Assembly: GCA_030429235.1 (NCBI GenBank)
Contig: JAUIDB010000032.1
Span: forward strand, 1-44,387
Length of the DNA: 44,387 bases
Direction of reading: 5' to 3'
Source: Thermoanaerobaculia bacterium
GTDB lineage: Bacteria; Acidobacteriota; Thermoanaerobaculia; Multivoradales; JAIOJS01
Program-made: the position numbers and the translations under genes
The notes under the pieces: model-generated
What the model saw: the letters and a program-made list of their open reading frames with translations, nothing else
What the model was told of the DNA's origin: nothing
Databases searched by the model: none
Shown: positions 1-7,671 of the stretch, one piece after another
Layout: each line of letters starts with the position of its first letter
How positions within the stretch are numbered: the first letter of the stretch is position 1

Positions 1-2
1 CC

Positions 3-1031
3 GAGGTCGAGGCCGAAGTGCAGATTCCCCCCGGCGCCACCCTGGACCATGTCGAGTTCTACTGGAACCAGGACCTGCAGATGCGGCTCGAGGAAGCGCC
101 CTTCCGCACCACTCTCGCCACCCCGAGCGGTGGGGCGGGAGCTGACTTCCTTCGAGTCGTGGCCCACTACGGAGACGGCAGCTGGGTCGAAGACGTCCAT
201 CTGGTGGGAGCTGGTTCCAGTGGCGAGGAGATCTCGGTCAACCTGGTCGAGGTCTACGCGGTGCTCAGCGACTCCGCAGGCAACCCGGTCCGAGATCTCA
301 CCGCGGCGGACCTCTCGGTGGCCAGTCGAGGTCAGACCTACACCATCGAGCGCTTCCAGCCAGCCGAGGATTTGCCCCTGTCGCTGGGCCTGATCCTCGA
401 CACCTCCGAGAGCATGTGGACCCTGATGCCCGACACCAAACGAGCCGCTGCGATGTTCCTCAGCCGCATGCTGTCGGAACGTGACCGCGCCTTTCTCGTC
501 GACTTCGACAATCAGCCTCGGCTGGCTCAGGCCAGCACCGGGGACGTGGTAGCTCTGGTCAGCAGCCTCGGAGCTCTCGTGGCCGACGGCGCCACCGCCA
601 TGTTCGATGCGATCGCCTTTGCTTCCCTCCAGTTCGACGACGCCGTCGGCCGACGAGCCATGGTGCTGCTCACCGATGGCGACGACTACCGCAGCAAGTT
701 GGGTCTCAACAAGGCCCTCCAGCAGGCCAGACAAGCGGGGGCGCCGGTCTACGTCATCGGACTCGGCGGCCTCGACGGGTTTCGCCGGGACCTCAAGACC
801 ATCGACATCGAGGCGATCGCCCAGAGCACCGGCGGACGGGTCTTCCTGGTGCAGTCGATGGAGGAACTCGGCGAGGCCTACAACCGGATCGAGGCTGATC
901 TTCGGGGCCAGTACCTCATCGCCTTCTCCACACCCGAGCCGCTGACCCAGGAGGAGTTGTCGAAGCTCAAGGTGCGGAGCCAGCGGCGGGACCTCGAGGT
1001 CCGCGTCGTGGTCAGTCCCTTCTCCCGCTGA
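3..1031 (+). CDS. VWA-domain protein, VWFA-related family (5' end outside window)
   Basis: The reading frame is open to the left edge, so this is the C-terminal part of a longer protein; the GTG at 18 is not necessarily the start. A beta-rich segment (roughly 1-110 counted from that GTG) precedes a von Willebrand A domain. Its MIDAS signature DTSES lies at about 128-132, followed by the DGATAMFDA threonine region and LLTDGDD, so the metal site looks intact. This arrangement fits the VWFA-related family common in secreted or envelope proteins of Acidobacteriota (family knowledge). The role is probably divalent-metal-dependent adhesion or protein assembly at the cell surface; the ligand is unknown. 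The N-terminus and any signal peptide cannot be seen. Confidence 0.85.
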   Translation, partial: EVEAEVQIPPGATLDHVEFYWNQDLQMRLEEAPFRTTLATPSGGAGADFLRVVAHYGDGSWVEDVHLVGAGSSGEEISVNLVEVYAVLSDSAGNPVRDLTAADLSVASRGQTYTIERFQPAEDLPLSLGLILDTSESMWTLMPDTKRAAAMFLSRMLSERDRAFLVDFDNQPRLAQASTGDVVALVSSLGALVADGATAMFDAIAFASLQFDDAVGRRAMVLLTDGDDYRSKLGLNKALQQARQAGAPVYVIGLGGLDGFRRDLKTIDIEAIAQSTGGRVFLVQSMEELGEAYNRIEADLRGQYLIAFSTPEPLTQEELSKLKVRSQRRDLEVRVVVSPFSR

Positions 1032-1045
1032 CGACGATGCGCCGG

Positions 1046-1074
1046 TTGACAGCCGGGCCGAGCCTTGGCATCAT
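1046..1074 (+). promoter_or_regulatory. sigma70-type promoter of the 1099 gene
   Basis: TTGACA at 1046-1051 matches the consensus -35 perfectly. CATCAT at 1069-1074 lies 17 bases downstream as a 4/6 -10. Transcription would start near 1081, just upstream of the AAGGAGG ribosome site at 1082-1088. This leadered promoter contrasts with the leaderless ones elsewhere in the window. Confidence 0.55.
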
Positions 1075-1098
1075 AGGCGTAAAGGAGGCGTAATTCAT

Positions 1099-1392
1099 AT
1101 GCGACCCACTTCCGAACCCCCCATGCAGCCGCTCGTAGACACCGAAGCCTGGTCCCTGGTGCACCGGCGTTCGCCGTTCCTGGCCCGAGCCGTCTACCAC
1201 CTTCTCGAGGCCGGGCGTCCCGCCCAGGAAGTCATCGACACCGCTCGCGCCAGCTGTTCCGACCCCGCGTTGCGCCCGATCCTTGCCTGCGCTGTCTACG
1301 GGTGTTCGAGACTGCGACAGACCAACCCCGGCGCTCTGTTCGGCGAGCCGTCATCGCTGCTGACCGACCTGGGCCGGGGCCGAGTCCACTGA
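1099..1392 (+). CDS. small hypothetical protein (97 aa)
   Basis: I do not recognise this protein. It is supported as a real gene by a near-perfect Shine-Dalgarno (AAAGGAGG, 1081-1088) at proper spacing from the ATG and by the promoter at 1046-1074. It is soluble, has no signal peptide or membrane segment, and is predicted mostly helical in the middle (LARAVYHLLEAG, VIDTARASC). It contains three cysteines (PILACAVYGCSR and ASCSD) that do not form a clear metal motif. It stands alone between the VWA gene and the S41 protease, each with its own signals, so context gives no function. Confidence 0.65.
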   Translation: MRPTSEPPMQPLVDTEAWSLVHRRSPFLARAVYHLLEAGRPAQEVIDTARASCSDPALRPILACAVYGCSRLRQTNPGALFGEPSSLLTDLGRGRVH

Positions 1393-1470
1393 TCCCCGCG
1401 ACTCCGTAAGGGTCCGGATATCAAGACCTTTGAACCCGGGTACCAACGGCCGAACCGGCCCAACCCGTGC

Positions 1471-1476
1471 TACCAT
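1471..1476 (+). promoter_or_regulatory. extended -10 of the S41 protease gene, leaderless layout
   Basis: TACCAT is preceded by TGC (extended -10 TGnTANNNT) and is followed by exactly six bases (GCCACG) and then the ATG at 1483. No Shine-Dalgarno is present. The transcript is expected to start at or next to the A of the ATG. Confidence 0.5.
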
Positions 1477-1482
1477 GCCACG

Positions 1483-3105
1483 ATGCGCAGACCGTGGAGA
1501 ATCGCCGCCGCCGTCCTCTTCGCCGCCACTCTCGTCACGGGGGGCCTGATCGGGGAGAAGCTCCTCGCCCTCAACGATACGACGCGCCAAAACCTGCGTC
1601 AGTACACCGAACTCGTCGAGTTGGCTCATTCTCGCTACGGCACCGAGGTCACCTACCGCGACGTCGTCAACTCGTCGGTCCACGGGATGCTGCGCACCCT
1701 CGATCCTCACACCAACTTCCTGCCCCCCGAGGCCTACCAACGGATGCGCGATCGGCAGCAGGGGAGTTTCTTCGGTCTGGGCATCCTGGTGGGCATCCGT
1801 AACGATCAGCTGACGGTCATTGCGCCCCTCGCGGGCACTCCGGCCTCGCGGATGGGGGTGCGGGCCGGCGACGTGATCTGGGAGATCGACGGCGAGGCCA
1901 CCGAGACCATGACCCTGGACGACGCAGTCGGCAAGCTGAAGGGCCCCAAGGACACCCAGGTCACCATCACGATCGTACGAGCTGGTCTCGACGACCCGCT
2001 GGACATCACCATCACCCGAGCCGAGATCCCGCTCACGACCGTGCGCTACACCCACATGATCGATCCGACCACGGGCTACTTCCGGATCACGGAGTTCTCC
2101 CGCGAGACCGGTCAAGAGGTCGAGCAGGCGATCCAGCAACTTCGCGACCAGGGGATGCAACGACTTCTCGTCGACCTGCGAGACAACGGTGGTGGATTGC
2201 TCGACCAGGCGATCGAGGTCGCCGATCAGTTCGTGCCGAACGAGACCAAGATCGTCGAGACCCGCGGACGGATTCGTGACTCCTTCCAGGAGTACGCGGC
2301 CGAGGGCCGTCACGAACCCCTCGACCTCCCGGTGGTCGTGCTCGTCAACGGCGGCTCGGCCTCGGCCTCCGAGATCCTCTCCGGTGCGATCCAGGATCAC
2401 GACGTCGGAGTGGTCGTCGGGACTCCGACCTGGGGCAAGGGGCTGGTGCAGACGGTCTACGGCCTGTCCTACGGCGCCGCCATCGCCCTGACCACCGCCA
2501 AGTACTACACGCCGTCGGGTCGCTTGATCCAACGCGACTACTCGTCGGTCTACGACTACTACGCGCACAACACGGCGCCCCCCGAGAGCGAACCAGAAAC
2601 CGCCGACCTGGGACGGGAGGTCTACGGCGGTGGAGGAATCACGCCCGACCTGATCATCGAGCCCGAGGAGACGCACGAGCTCCTGCAGTTCCTAGCGGCC
2701 CGCAACGCCTTCTTCCGCTTTGGGGTCGAGTACTCGAACCGGCATCCGGTCGAATCCGAGGCTTGGCAGCCGGGGGATGCAGTCCTCGCGGAGTTCAAGT
2801 CGTGGCTGCGCACCGAAGAACTCGGAGACGAGGCCGAAATCGAGGAAGCCTTCGCCGACGAGCTCTCCCGCCAACAGGCTCTCAATCGAATCCGGGCCGA
2901 GATCTTCAACTCGACCTTCGGTAACGACGCCTGGTATCGGGTCATTGCCGCAGCCGACAATCAGATCCAAGAGGCGCTCGAGGCGTTCGACCGAGCCGAA
3001 CAACTCCTGGCCCAACGCCGCGGTCTGGATGACGGTGCGAACCTGATCTTGACCAACCTCGAAGGCCAGGTCAGCACCGACTCCTCGGAACCGGTCGAAC
3101 AGTAA
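1483..3105 (+). CDS. S41 family C-terminal processing peptidase (CtpA/Prc-like)
   Basis: A serine protease of the periplasm that recognises C-terminal peptides of substrate proteins. The 540-aa product starts with an uncleaved-looking signal anchor (about 7-30). A PDZ domain follows at about 95-180 (FGLGILVGI, GVRAGDVIWEIDG). The S41 catalytic core is at about 185-360: DLRDNGGG at 231-238, the catalytic serine in GSASASE (S294 by spacing), and the general-base lysine in TWGKG (K319). The Ser-to-Lys spacing of 25 equals that of E. coli Prc. The tail of about 160 residues is helical and acidic and may mediate partner binding or autoinhibition. The start is set by an N-terminal hydrophobic segment and a -10 six bases upstream. 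Monocistronic by layout. Substrate unknown. Confidence 0.93.
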   Translation: MRRPWRIAAAVLFAATLVTGGLIGEKLLALNDTTRQNLRQYTELVELAHSRYGTEVTYRDVVNSSVHGMLRTLDPHTNFLPPEAYQRMRDRQQGSFFGLGILVGIRNDQLTVIAPLAGTPASRMGVRAGDVIWEIDGEATETMTLDDAVGKLKGPKDTQVTITIVRAGLDDPLDITITRAEIPLTTVRYTHMIDPTTGYFRITEFSRETGQEVEQAIQQLRDQGMQRLLVDLRDNGGGLLDQAIEVADQFVPNETKIVETRGRIRDSFQEYAAEGRHEPLDLPVVVLVNGGSASASEILSGAIQDHDVGVVVGTPTWGKGLVQTVYGLSYGAAIALTTAKYYTPSGRLIQRDYSSVYDYYAHNTAPPESEPETADLGREVYGGGGITPDLIIEPEETHELLQFLAARNAFFRFGVEYSNRHPVESEAWQPGDAVLAEFKSWLRTEELGDEAEIEEAFADELSRQQALNRIRAEIFNSTFGNDAWYRVIAAADNQIQEALEAFDRAEQLLAQRRGLDDGANLILTNLEGQVSTDSSEPVEQ

Positions 3106-3147
3106 GCGCCCCGCGCCCTCCTGGAGCAGAAGCGGGCTCGTTTATAC

Positions 3148-3175
3148 TTGCATTCTTGCGCAATCGTGCTATGAT
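3148..3175 (+). promoter_or_regulatory. arsR promoter with embedded TTGCGCAA operator candidate
   Basis: TTGCAT (3148-3153) and TATGAT (3170-3175) are separated by 16 bases, with TGC before the -10 (extended -10). The perfect palindrome TTGCGCAA (3156-3163) lies inside the spacer, where a bound repressor would block RNA polymerase. The -10 ends six bases before the ATG at 3182 and there is no Shine-Dalgarno, so the mRNA is probably leaderless. Autorepression by the ArsR product is inferred. Confidence 0.6.
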
Positions 3176-3181
3176 GCCGTC

Positions 3182-3553
3182 ATGGCCGACGCAGACACCG
3201 CGCCCACCTCGCTTCCCGACATCGGCACCGCCGAGTTCTTCAAGGCACTTTCCGACCCCAACCGACTCGGCATTCTCGCCGACCTCGTCGGCTGCTGCGG
3301 TGAGCCAAAGACCGTCACCGAGGTCGCGGAGTCCTGTTCGATCGATCTGTCCGTCGTGTCTCGCCATCTCGCCACCCTCCGGCGGGCCGGTCTCGTCGCC
3401 GCCCACCGCCGCGGGCGCGAGGCGCAGTACCACTGCTGCTACGACGAGCTGGTGCGTGTCCTGAGGGCCACCGCCGACACGATCGAAGCCTGCTGTCCGC
3501 CGACGGAACTCTCGTGCTGTTGCGTCCCCACCACCGAAGGGCCGGTGCGTTGA
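3182..3553 (+). CDS. ArsR/SmtB-family repressor, cysteine-rich
   Basis: A winged-helix metalloregulator that would leave its operator when a thiophilic metal or metalloid binds. The 123-aa product has the ArsR fold at about 17-100: ALSDPNRLGILADL, then the recognition helix SIDLSVVSRHLATLRRAGLV, then the wing HRRGREAQYH. It is unusually rich in cysteine: ten in all, as pairs or triplets at 38-39, 85-86, 104-105 and 112-114 plus C52. Paired cysteines of this kind suit As(III), Sb(III) or Cd(II) (family knowledge; the metal is not shown). No resistance gene follows. Instead the stop overlaps a small ORF (TGATG at 3551-3555) leading to a 16-residue Cys-Cys peptide and then a terminator. Confidence 0.9.
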   Translation: MADADTAPTSLPDIGTAEFFKALSDPNRLGILADLVGCCGEPKTVTEVAESCSIDLSVVSRHLATLRRAGLVAAHRRGREAQYHCCYDELVRVLRATADTIEACCPPTELSCCCVPTTEGPVR

Positions 3554-3657
3554 TGGCCCAGGAGAAGACCCCGTCGTTCGTGTCCACCCCGTTCCCGGGA
3601 GTATCGCCCACCGAGCCGGGCTCCGGAATCCGGCTCTTGATTCGAGGAGGTCCAACA

Positions 3658-3708
3658 ATGCCTCGCTACACCATTCCGCGTGTCGCTCACTGTTGTGAGG
3701 GCGCCTAA
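3658..3708 (+). CDS. 16-residue Cys-Cys micropeptide downstream of arsR
   Basis: The peptide MPRYTIPRVAHCCEGA is preceded by a textbook Shine-Dalgarno, GAGGAGG at 3644-3650, seven bases before the ATG. Such a site by chance just there is unlikely. The same frame is open from an ATG at 3553 that overlaps the arsR stop, so a 51-residue version coupled to arsR translation is also possible. Both end in HCCEGA. The Cys-Cys pair echoes the pairs in the upstream repressor, so a metal-binding peptide, an attenuator leader or a ribosomal peptide precursor are all conceivable. It ends 34 bases before a strong terminator hairpin, so it would be the last gene of the arsR transcript. Function unknown. Confidence 0.45.
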   Translation: MPRYTIPRVAHCCEGA

Positions 3709-3742
3709 AGCGGGTCGCGGTCGGACCTGAGCAAAAACGACC

Positions 3743-3793
3743 ACGCCCACCCGGCCCCCGACTCGTCGCAGGGAAGGAGGACCGGGTGGGCGT
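3743..3793. terminator. bidirectional intrinsic terminator
   Basis: A perfect 12-bp stem, ACGCCCACCCGG (3743-3754) with CCGGGTGGGCGT (3782-3793), closes a 27-base loop. On the plus strand it runs into TTTCCTTTT (3793-3801). On the minus strand the A-run at 3733-3737 gives a U-tract. It can therefore stop both the arsR transcript and the convergent aldehyde dehydrogenase transcript. Confidence 0.8.
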
Positions 3794-3852
3794 TTCCTTT
3801 TGGAATCCAGAGGATCTGAGACCCGGTGGATTCGCCGCTCAGTGTACCGCGC

Positions 3853-5376
3853 TCAGACGTCGAACTCGACACCCTGAGCCAAGGGGAGGTCCGTTCCCCA
3901 GTTGATGGTGCAGGTCTGACGGCGCATGTAGGCCTTCCAGCTGTCGGAGCCGGCCTCGCGACCTCCACCCGTCTCCTTCTCGCCCCCGAACGCTCCCCCG
4001 ATCTCGGCTCCCGAGGTACCGATGTTGACGTTGGCGATACCACAGTCGCTGCCGGTGTTCGAGAGAAAGACCTCGGCGTGGCGCAGGTTGAGCGTAAAGA
4101 TTGCCGACGAGAGTCCCTGGGGCACGGCGTTGTGGAGCTCGATCGCTTCCTCCAGGGTCTCGAACTCGGTGACGTAGAGGATCGGAGCAAAGGTCTCTTC
4201 ACAGGTGATCGGCAGCTTCTGCGGCGCATCGATCACCGCCGGCGTCACGAAGTTGCCGGGTCGGTCCAAGACCTCGCCACCACACAGCAGGGTGCCCCCC
4301 TGCTCCTGCGCGGTAGCGATCGCCTGCTGCATGTTGTCGACCGCCGTCTGGTTGATCAACGGACCGATCAGGGTGCCCTCCTCCAGAGGATCTCCGACCT
4401 TGATCGAAGGGAAGGCCTGCACCAGCCGCTGCTTCATCTCGGCCGCGATCCCCTTCTGTAGGAAAAGCCGTCGTAGCGTCGTGCAGCGCTGTCCCGCGGT
4501 ACCCGCCGCCGCGAACACGACCCCCCGCAGCGTGAGATCGAGGTCCGCGTCGTCCATCACCACGATCCCGTTGTTGCCTCCCAGCTCGAGGAGCGAACGA
4601 CCCATGCGCTGGGCTACCAGAGAACCGACCCGCCGTCCCATCGGAACCGAACCGGTAGCCGAAATCAGAGGGAATCGCGAATCGACCACCATCGGCTCAC
4701 CCACCTCTTCCACGGTGCCGATGGCGAGGTTGAAGATCGCCGGCGCACCGTTGGCTTCGAGCACCCGCTGTGCGATCCGCGTCACCGCGATCGAGCAGAG
4801 CGGCGCTTCGGGAGAGGGCTTCCACACCATGGAATCACCACATACGGCCGCCACCATCGCGTTCCAAGCCCAGACCGCTACTGGGAAGTTGAACGCGGTG
4901 ATGATGCCGACCGGTCCCAGAGGCATCCACTGTTCGTACATCCGGTGCTGGGGGCGCTCGGAGTGCATCGTCTTGCCGTAGAGCTGACGCGACATACCGA
5001 CCGCCAGATCGGCCATGTCGATCATCTCCTGCACCTCGCCCAGGCCTTCGCTGTAGATCTTGCCCACCTCGAGGCTCACCAGCTTGCCCAGGGCTTCCTT
5101 GTGCTCGCGCAACGCGTCGCCGAGCTGCCGCACGATCTCACCCCGGCCGGGAGCCGTCCAGGTCCGCCATTCGTCGAAGGCGGCCACCGAACTCTTCACC
5201 ACGCGCTCGTACTCGGCGGGAGTCGCCATGACGACGGAGCCGAGCACCTCGCCGGTCGAGGGGTTGAGGGTCTCGAGGCGCTGCCCTGAAGTCTGGATCC
5301 AGGTGCCGTCGAACGCACCGGAATGATCGGTCGTCACACCGAGAGAGGCGAGGATGTCGCGAGTGGTATCAGTCAT
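3853..5376 (-). CDS. ALDH7-family (antiquitin-like) aldehyde dehydrogenase
   Basis: An NAD(P)-dependent oxidation of an amino-aldehyde; in this family typically L-2-aminoadipate-6-semialdehyde to 2-aminoadipate in lysine breakdown. The 507-aa product has the ALDH7 signature FNFPVAVWAWN (N163), the general base E264 in LELGGNNG, and the nucleophile C298 in GQRCTTLRR. It has no signal peptide and is full length for the family. The start at 5376 (MTDTTRD) is chosen over an upstream in-frame start because an AGGAG site lies just before it. It is on the same strand as the alkaline phosphatase, 131 bases downstream of it. No other lysine-pathway gene is nearby, so the substrate is inferred from family only. 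Confidence 0.9.
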   Translation of the reverse strand: MTDTTRDILASLGVTTDHSGAFDGTWIQTSGQRLETLNPSTGEVLGSVVMATPAEYERVVKSSVAAFDEWRTWTAPGRGEIVRQLGDALREHKEALGKLVSLEVGKIYSEGLGEVQEMIDMADLAVGMSRQLYGKTMHSERPQHRMYEQWMPLGPVGIITAFNFPVAVWAWNAMVAAVCGDSMVWKPSPEAPLCSIAVTRIAQRVLEANGAPAIFNLAIGTVEEVGEPMVVDSRFPLISATGSVPMGRRVGSLVAQRMGRSLLELGGNNGIVVMDDADLDLTLRGVVFAAAGTAGQRCTTLRRLFLQKGIAAEMKQRLVQAFPSIKVGDPLEEGTLIGPLINQTAVDNMQQAIATAQEQGGTLLCGGEVLDRPGNFVTPAVIDAPQKLPITCEETFAPILYVTEFETLEEAIELHNAVPQGLSSAIFTLNLRHAEVFLSNTGSDCGIANVNIGTSGAEIGGAFGGEKETGGGREAGSDSWKAYMRRQTCTINWGTDLPLAQGVEFDV

Positions 5377-5507
5377 GAGAATCTCCTGCTGGAATCGGAT
5401 GGCGCCCCGGGAGGCCAGCGGAGGAATCTCCAATGCCTGCGAGCGCGGTGGGTCCCGCAGGATATCAAGGCAACGACGTCGAAGGAAGCATCAGACCGAG
5501 ACCGTTC

Positions 5508-6794
5508 TCACGGGCTCGCCGGCGCACAGCCTGGAGCCTCCGGCCGCGCCGCCACCTCGAGCAACCCCTGCAGGGCCCTGCCGACCTGCCAACTGCTCCA
5601 GGCTCCGCCGAACCCCTCGGCACCGGGCCCCGAGGCCATCAACGGCACCGGCGCTCCCGTGTGATCTTCGGAGGCCCAGAGCGGAACCAGCGTCCGGTTG
5701 TCGCGACCCCGAATCGACAGGGCAAGCCCCCCGGTCTCGTGGTCGGAGGTGAAGAGCAACAGCGTCTCCCCGTCCTCCTCGATGAAGTCGAGCAGGGCGG
5801 TGAGGGTCGCATCGATCGAGGCCAGACCCCTGACCAGCCGTTCGAAGTCGTGGTCGTGGGACGCAGCGTCGGGCTCCTCACTCTCCACCAGCAGCACGAA
5901 GGGTCGCTCGTCCGAGGAGAGCCGATCCAGGGCCACCTCGAGCATCCGCGGCAGGTTGGGAACGTCGTCCAGATCGTTGATCTCGTCCTCGTCAAAGAGG
6001 GCGGCGATCGGCCGGTCCTCGAGCCCTACGACCAGTTCGTGGTCCAGGATCTCGAAGCGGCGAGCGAGGAGTTCGAGGGTTGGTTCCCGTTCGGGGACCC
6101 CGTCTTCGCCCACGTCCTCGAGTTCACCGAACAGGACCTCGAGCCGTGATGCGGTCAACTGCTGGAGGATCTCGGCCGCCCGAGTGCGGTCCGCGACGTG
6201 GGTAGCAAACGCCGCCGGAGTGGCATCCCAGACGTAGGAGTCGGTGACGATCCCGGTTCGGTATCCTCGCTCCGCTGCTACCTCGAGCAGCGAGGTCAGT
6301 GGTTCTCCTTCCGGCCCCACGCCCACGAACCCGGGGTGGGTCAGGTGGCCAGTGGCGAGCGCCGTTGCCGCGGCCGCCGAGTCGGTCAGGAACCCGCCGG
6401 CGGAGTGGCTCGCGAGGCTCCCCGTCGACTCGAAGCGATCCCAACTGGAACCGCCACCGATGCCGTCGAGGGTCATCCGGGCCAGCATGAGATGAGGGAA
6501 GCCCATCCCGTCCGCGACGAAGAGGATGACGTTGCGCGGGCGAGCTTGACCCTGCACGTCGATCGACCGCTCGTCGGTCCCGAGACTCAGCTCTATGCCC
6601 GACGCGACCTGCGGTCGGGCCGACCACTTCTCATAACCCCAGAGCACCACCAGACCGAGCACGAAACCCAGTGCCACCCACCACCCTGGGCCGATCGGGG
6701 CACCCGCCGGTTCGGAAAGATCGTTCGCCGAGCCCTCGGTCTCGGTCGAGGGTGTCGGGGTGGTTTCAGGAACCTCATCGTGCACACCACCCAC
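5508..6794 (-). CDS. membrane-anchored alkaline phosphatase
   Basis: Hydrolyses phosphomonoesters outside the cytoplasm. The 428-aa product begins with an acidic 36-residue tail, then one membrane segment (about 37-54), then the PF00245-type core: VADGMG (about 93-98) for metal binding, TDSAAAATALATG with the nucleophile S139, an acidic metal motif ending SHDHD, and TSDHETGG near 345-352. The core is shorter than E. coli PhoA. A GTG at 6794 is used as start; a second in-frame GTG at 6785 is an alternative, and no clear ribosome site decides. The anchor implies that the enzyme stays attached to the inner membrane facing the periplasm. It follows the PAS-AraC gene by 64 bases on the same strand; no Pho-type operator was recognised. 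Confidence 0.85.
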   Translation of the reverse strand: MGGVHDEVPETTPTPSTETEGSANDLSEPAGAPIGPGWWVALGFVLGLVVLWGYEKWSARPQVASGIELSLGTDERSIDVQGQARPRNVILFVADGMGFPHLMLARMTLDGIGGGSSWDRFESTGSLASHSAGGFLTDSAAAATALATGHLTHPGFVGVGPEGEPLTSLLEVAAERGYRTGIVTDSYVWDATPAAFATHVADRTRAAEILQQLTASRLEVLFGELEDVGEDGVPEREPTLELLARRFEILDHELVVGLEDRPIAALFDEDEINDLDDVPNLPRMLEVALDRLSSDERPFVLLVESEEPDAASHDHDFERLVRGLASIDATLTALLDFIEEDGETLLLFTSDHETGGLALSIRGRDNRTLVPLWASEDHTGAPVPLMASGPGAEGFGGAWSSWQVGRALQGLLEVAARPEAPGCAPASP

Positions 6795-6858
6795 TACGCA
6801 GTGGAACGAGAGCGGGTTCCCTCGAGGGATCGGCCTTCCGCCGCCGCACGTCGGGCCG

Positions 6859-7617
6859 CTACTTGCTCGCGGCTCTCACCAGCCCTCGAAACTCCCGCGG
6901 AGTCACCCCCACCCGCGCCCGAAACTGACGGCTGAAGGCGCTGTGCTCCGAATACCCACAGTCCTGGGCAATGCTCGCAATCGAACCATCGGTCGAGGTT
7001 AGGAGACGACACGCCCGATCGACTCGCGCCTGGACGATGAGGTCTCCGGCACTCGCCTGATACAGGGTCCGCACTGCCCGCTCGAAACTGCGCTGCGCCA
7101 TCCCGGCCTCGCGGGCCAGGTCGGAAACGCGAAGCGGCGACACCAGGTTCTCCTCCAGATAGGCGATGGCCCGGGCGACCCCGGCCGGGGTCCGGTCACT
7201 GGCCTTCCGATGGAGGTCTTTGGAAAACCCCATCAATCCGACGACCTTGCCCTGATCGGTGAGTGGAGCCTTGTAGGTTCGACACCATCCGGTCGACGCG
7301 TTCGAATAGAAGTGCAGTTCGAGCCGGTTCTCGATCGCCCGGCCCGAGCGCAGCACGGCCTCGTCCTGGAGCCGAAACGCGACGCCGAACGGTTCCGGGA
7401 ACAGATCGTCGGTACGACGGCCGAGGACCTGCTGTTTGGACTGGAGGCCCACCCGCTGCACCAGCGTCTGGTTGACGAGCCGGTAGCGACCCTGCAGATC
7501 CTTGGCGAAGAAGACCACATCGTCGAGGGCGTCCATCAGGGAGCGAAGCACGGCAGGAATCCCGGCGAGCGCCCTCTCCAACCCCTCCTCGGGCGTCGAT
7601 TGTGCAGATCCCGCCAT
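6859..7617 (-). CDS. PAS-AraC family transcriptional regulator, probable hydroxyproline regulator
   Basis: A 252-aa DNA-binding activator with a sensory PAS domain at about 20-130 (DVVFFAKDLQGRYRLVNQ, VLGRRTDDLFP, GLMGFSKDLHRK) and a C-terminal AraC double helix-turn-helix at about 145-250 (RVSDLAREAGMAQRSFERA, SIASIAQDCGYSEHSAFSRQFRARVGVTPREFR). It is divergent from the hydroxyproline operon with only 54 bases between the two start codons. This is the classic place of a pathway regulator; in Pseudomonas the AraC-type LhpR controls the equivalent operon (established). That it controls this operon, and that the PAS domain senses a pathway compound, are inferences. It could also act on the phosphatase gene downstream. 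Confidence 0.88.
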   Translation of the reverse strand: MAGSAQSTPEEGLERALAGIPAVLRSLMDALDDVVFFAKDLQGRYRLVNQTLVQRVGLQSKQQVLGRRTDDLFPEPFGVAFRLQDEAVLRSGRAIENRLELHFYSNASTGWCRTYKAPLTDQGKVVGLMGFSKDLHRKASDRTPAGVARAIAYLEENLVSPLRVSDLAREAGMAQRSFERAVRTLYQASAGDLIVQARVDRACRLLTSTDGSIASIAQDCGYSEHSAFSRQFRARVGVTPREFRGLVRAASK

Positions 7618-7659
7618 TCTCTAGTCTCAACCGATCAAGACGGCTGGGGCCGCGAGATG

Positions 7660-7665
7660 TAAGCT
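7660..7665 (+). promoter_or_regulatory. -10 of the hydroxyproline operon, leaderless layout
   Basis: TAAGCT is followed by exactly six bases and the ATG at 7672, with no Shine-Dalgarno. No good -35 is found 16-18 bases upstream, which suits a promoter that needs an activator such as the divergent PAS-AraC protein. The operator must lie in 7618-7659; no clean repeat was recognised there. Confidence 0.45.
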
Positions 7666-7671
7666 GTACCC

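Noticed and set aside
1351-2676. 441-aa frame on the minus strand
   Set aside because: It lies wholly under the S41 protease gene, which has clear catalytic motifs; its sequence is arginine/glycine/valine-rich with no family trait, as expected of a GC-rich shadow frame.
3514-3708. 64-aa ORF beginning inside arsR
   Set aside because: The CTG/ATG-like start lies within arsR without a ribosome site; the starts at 3553 (coupled) or 3658 (strong Shine-Dalgarno) are better.
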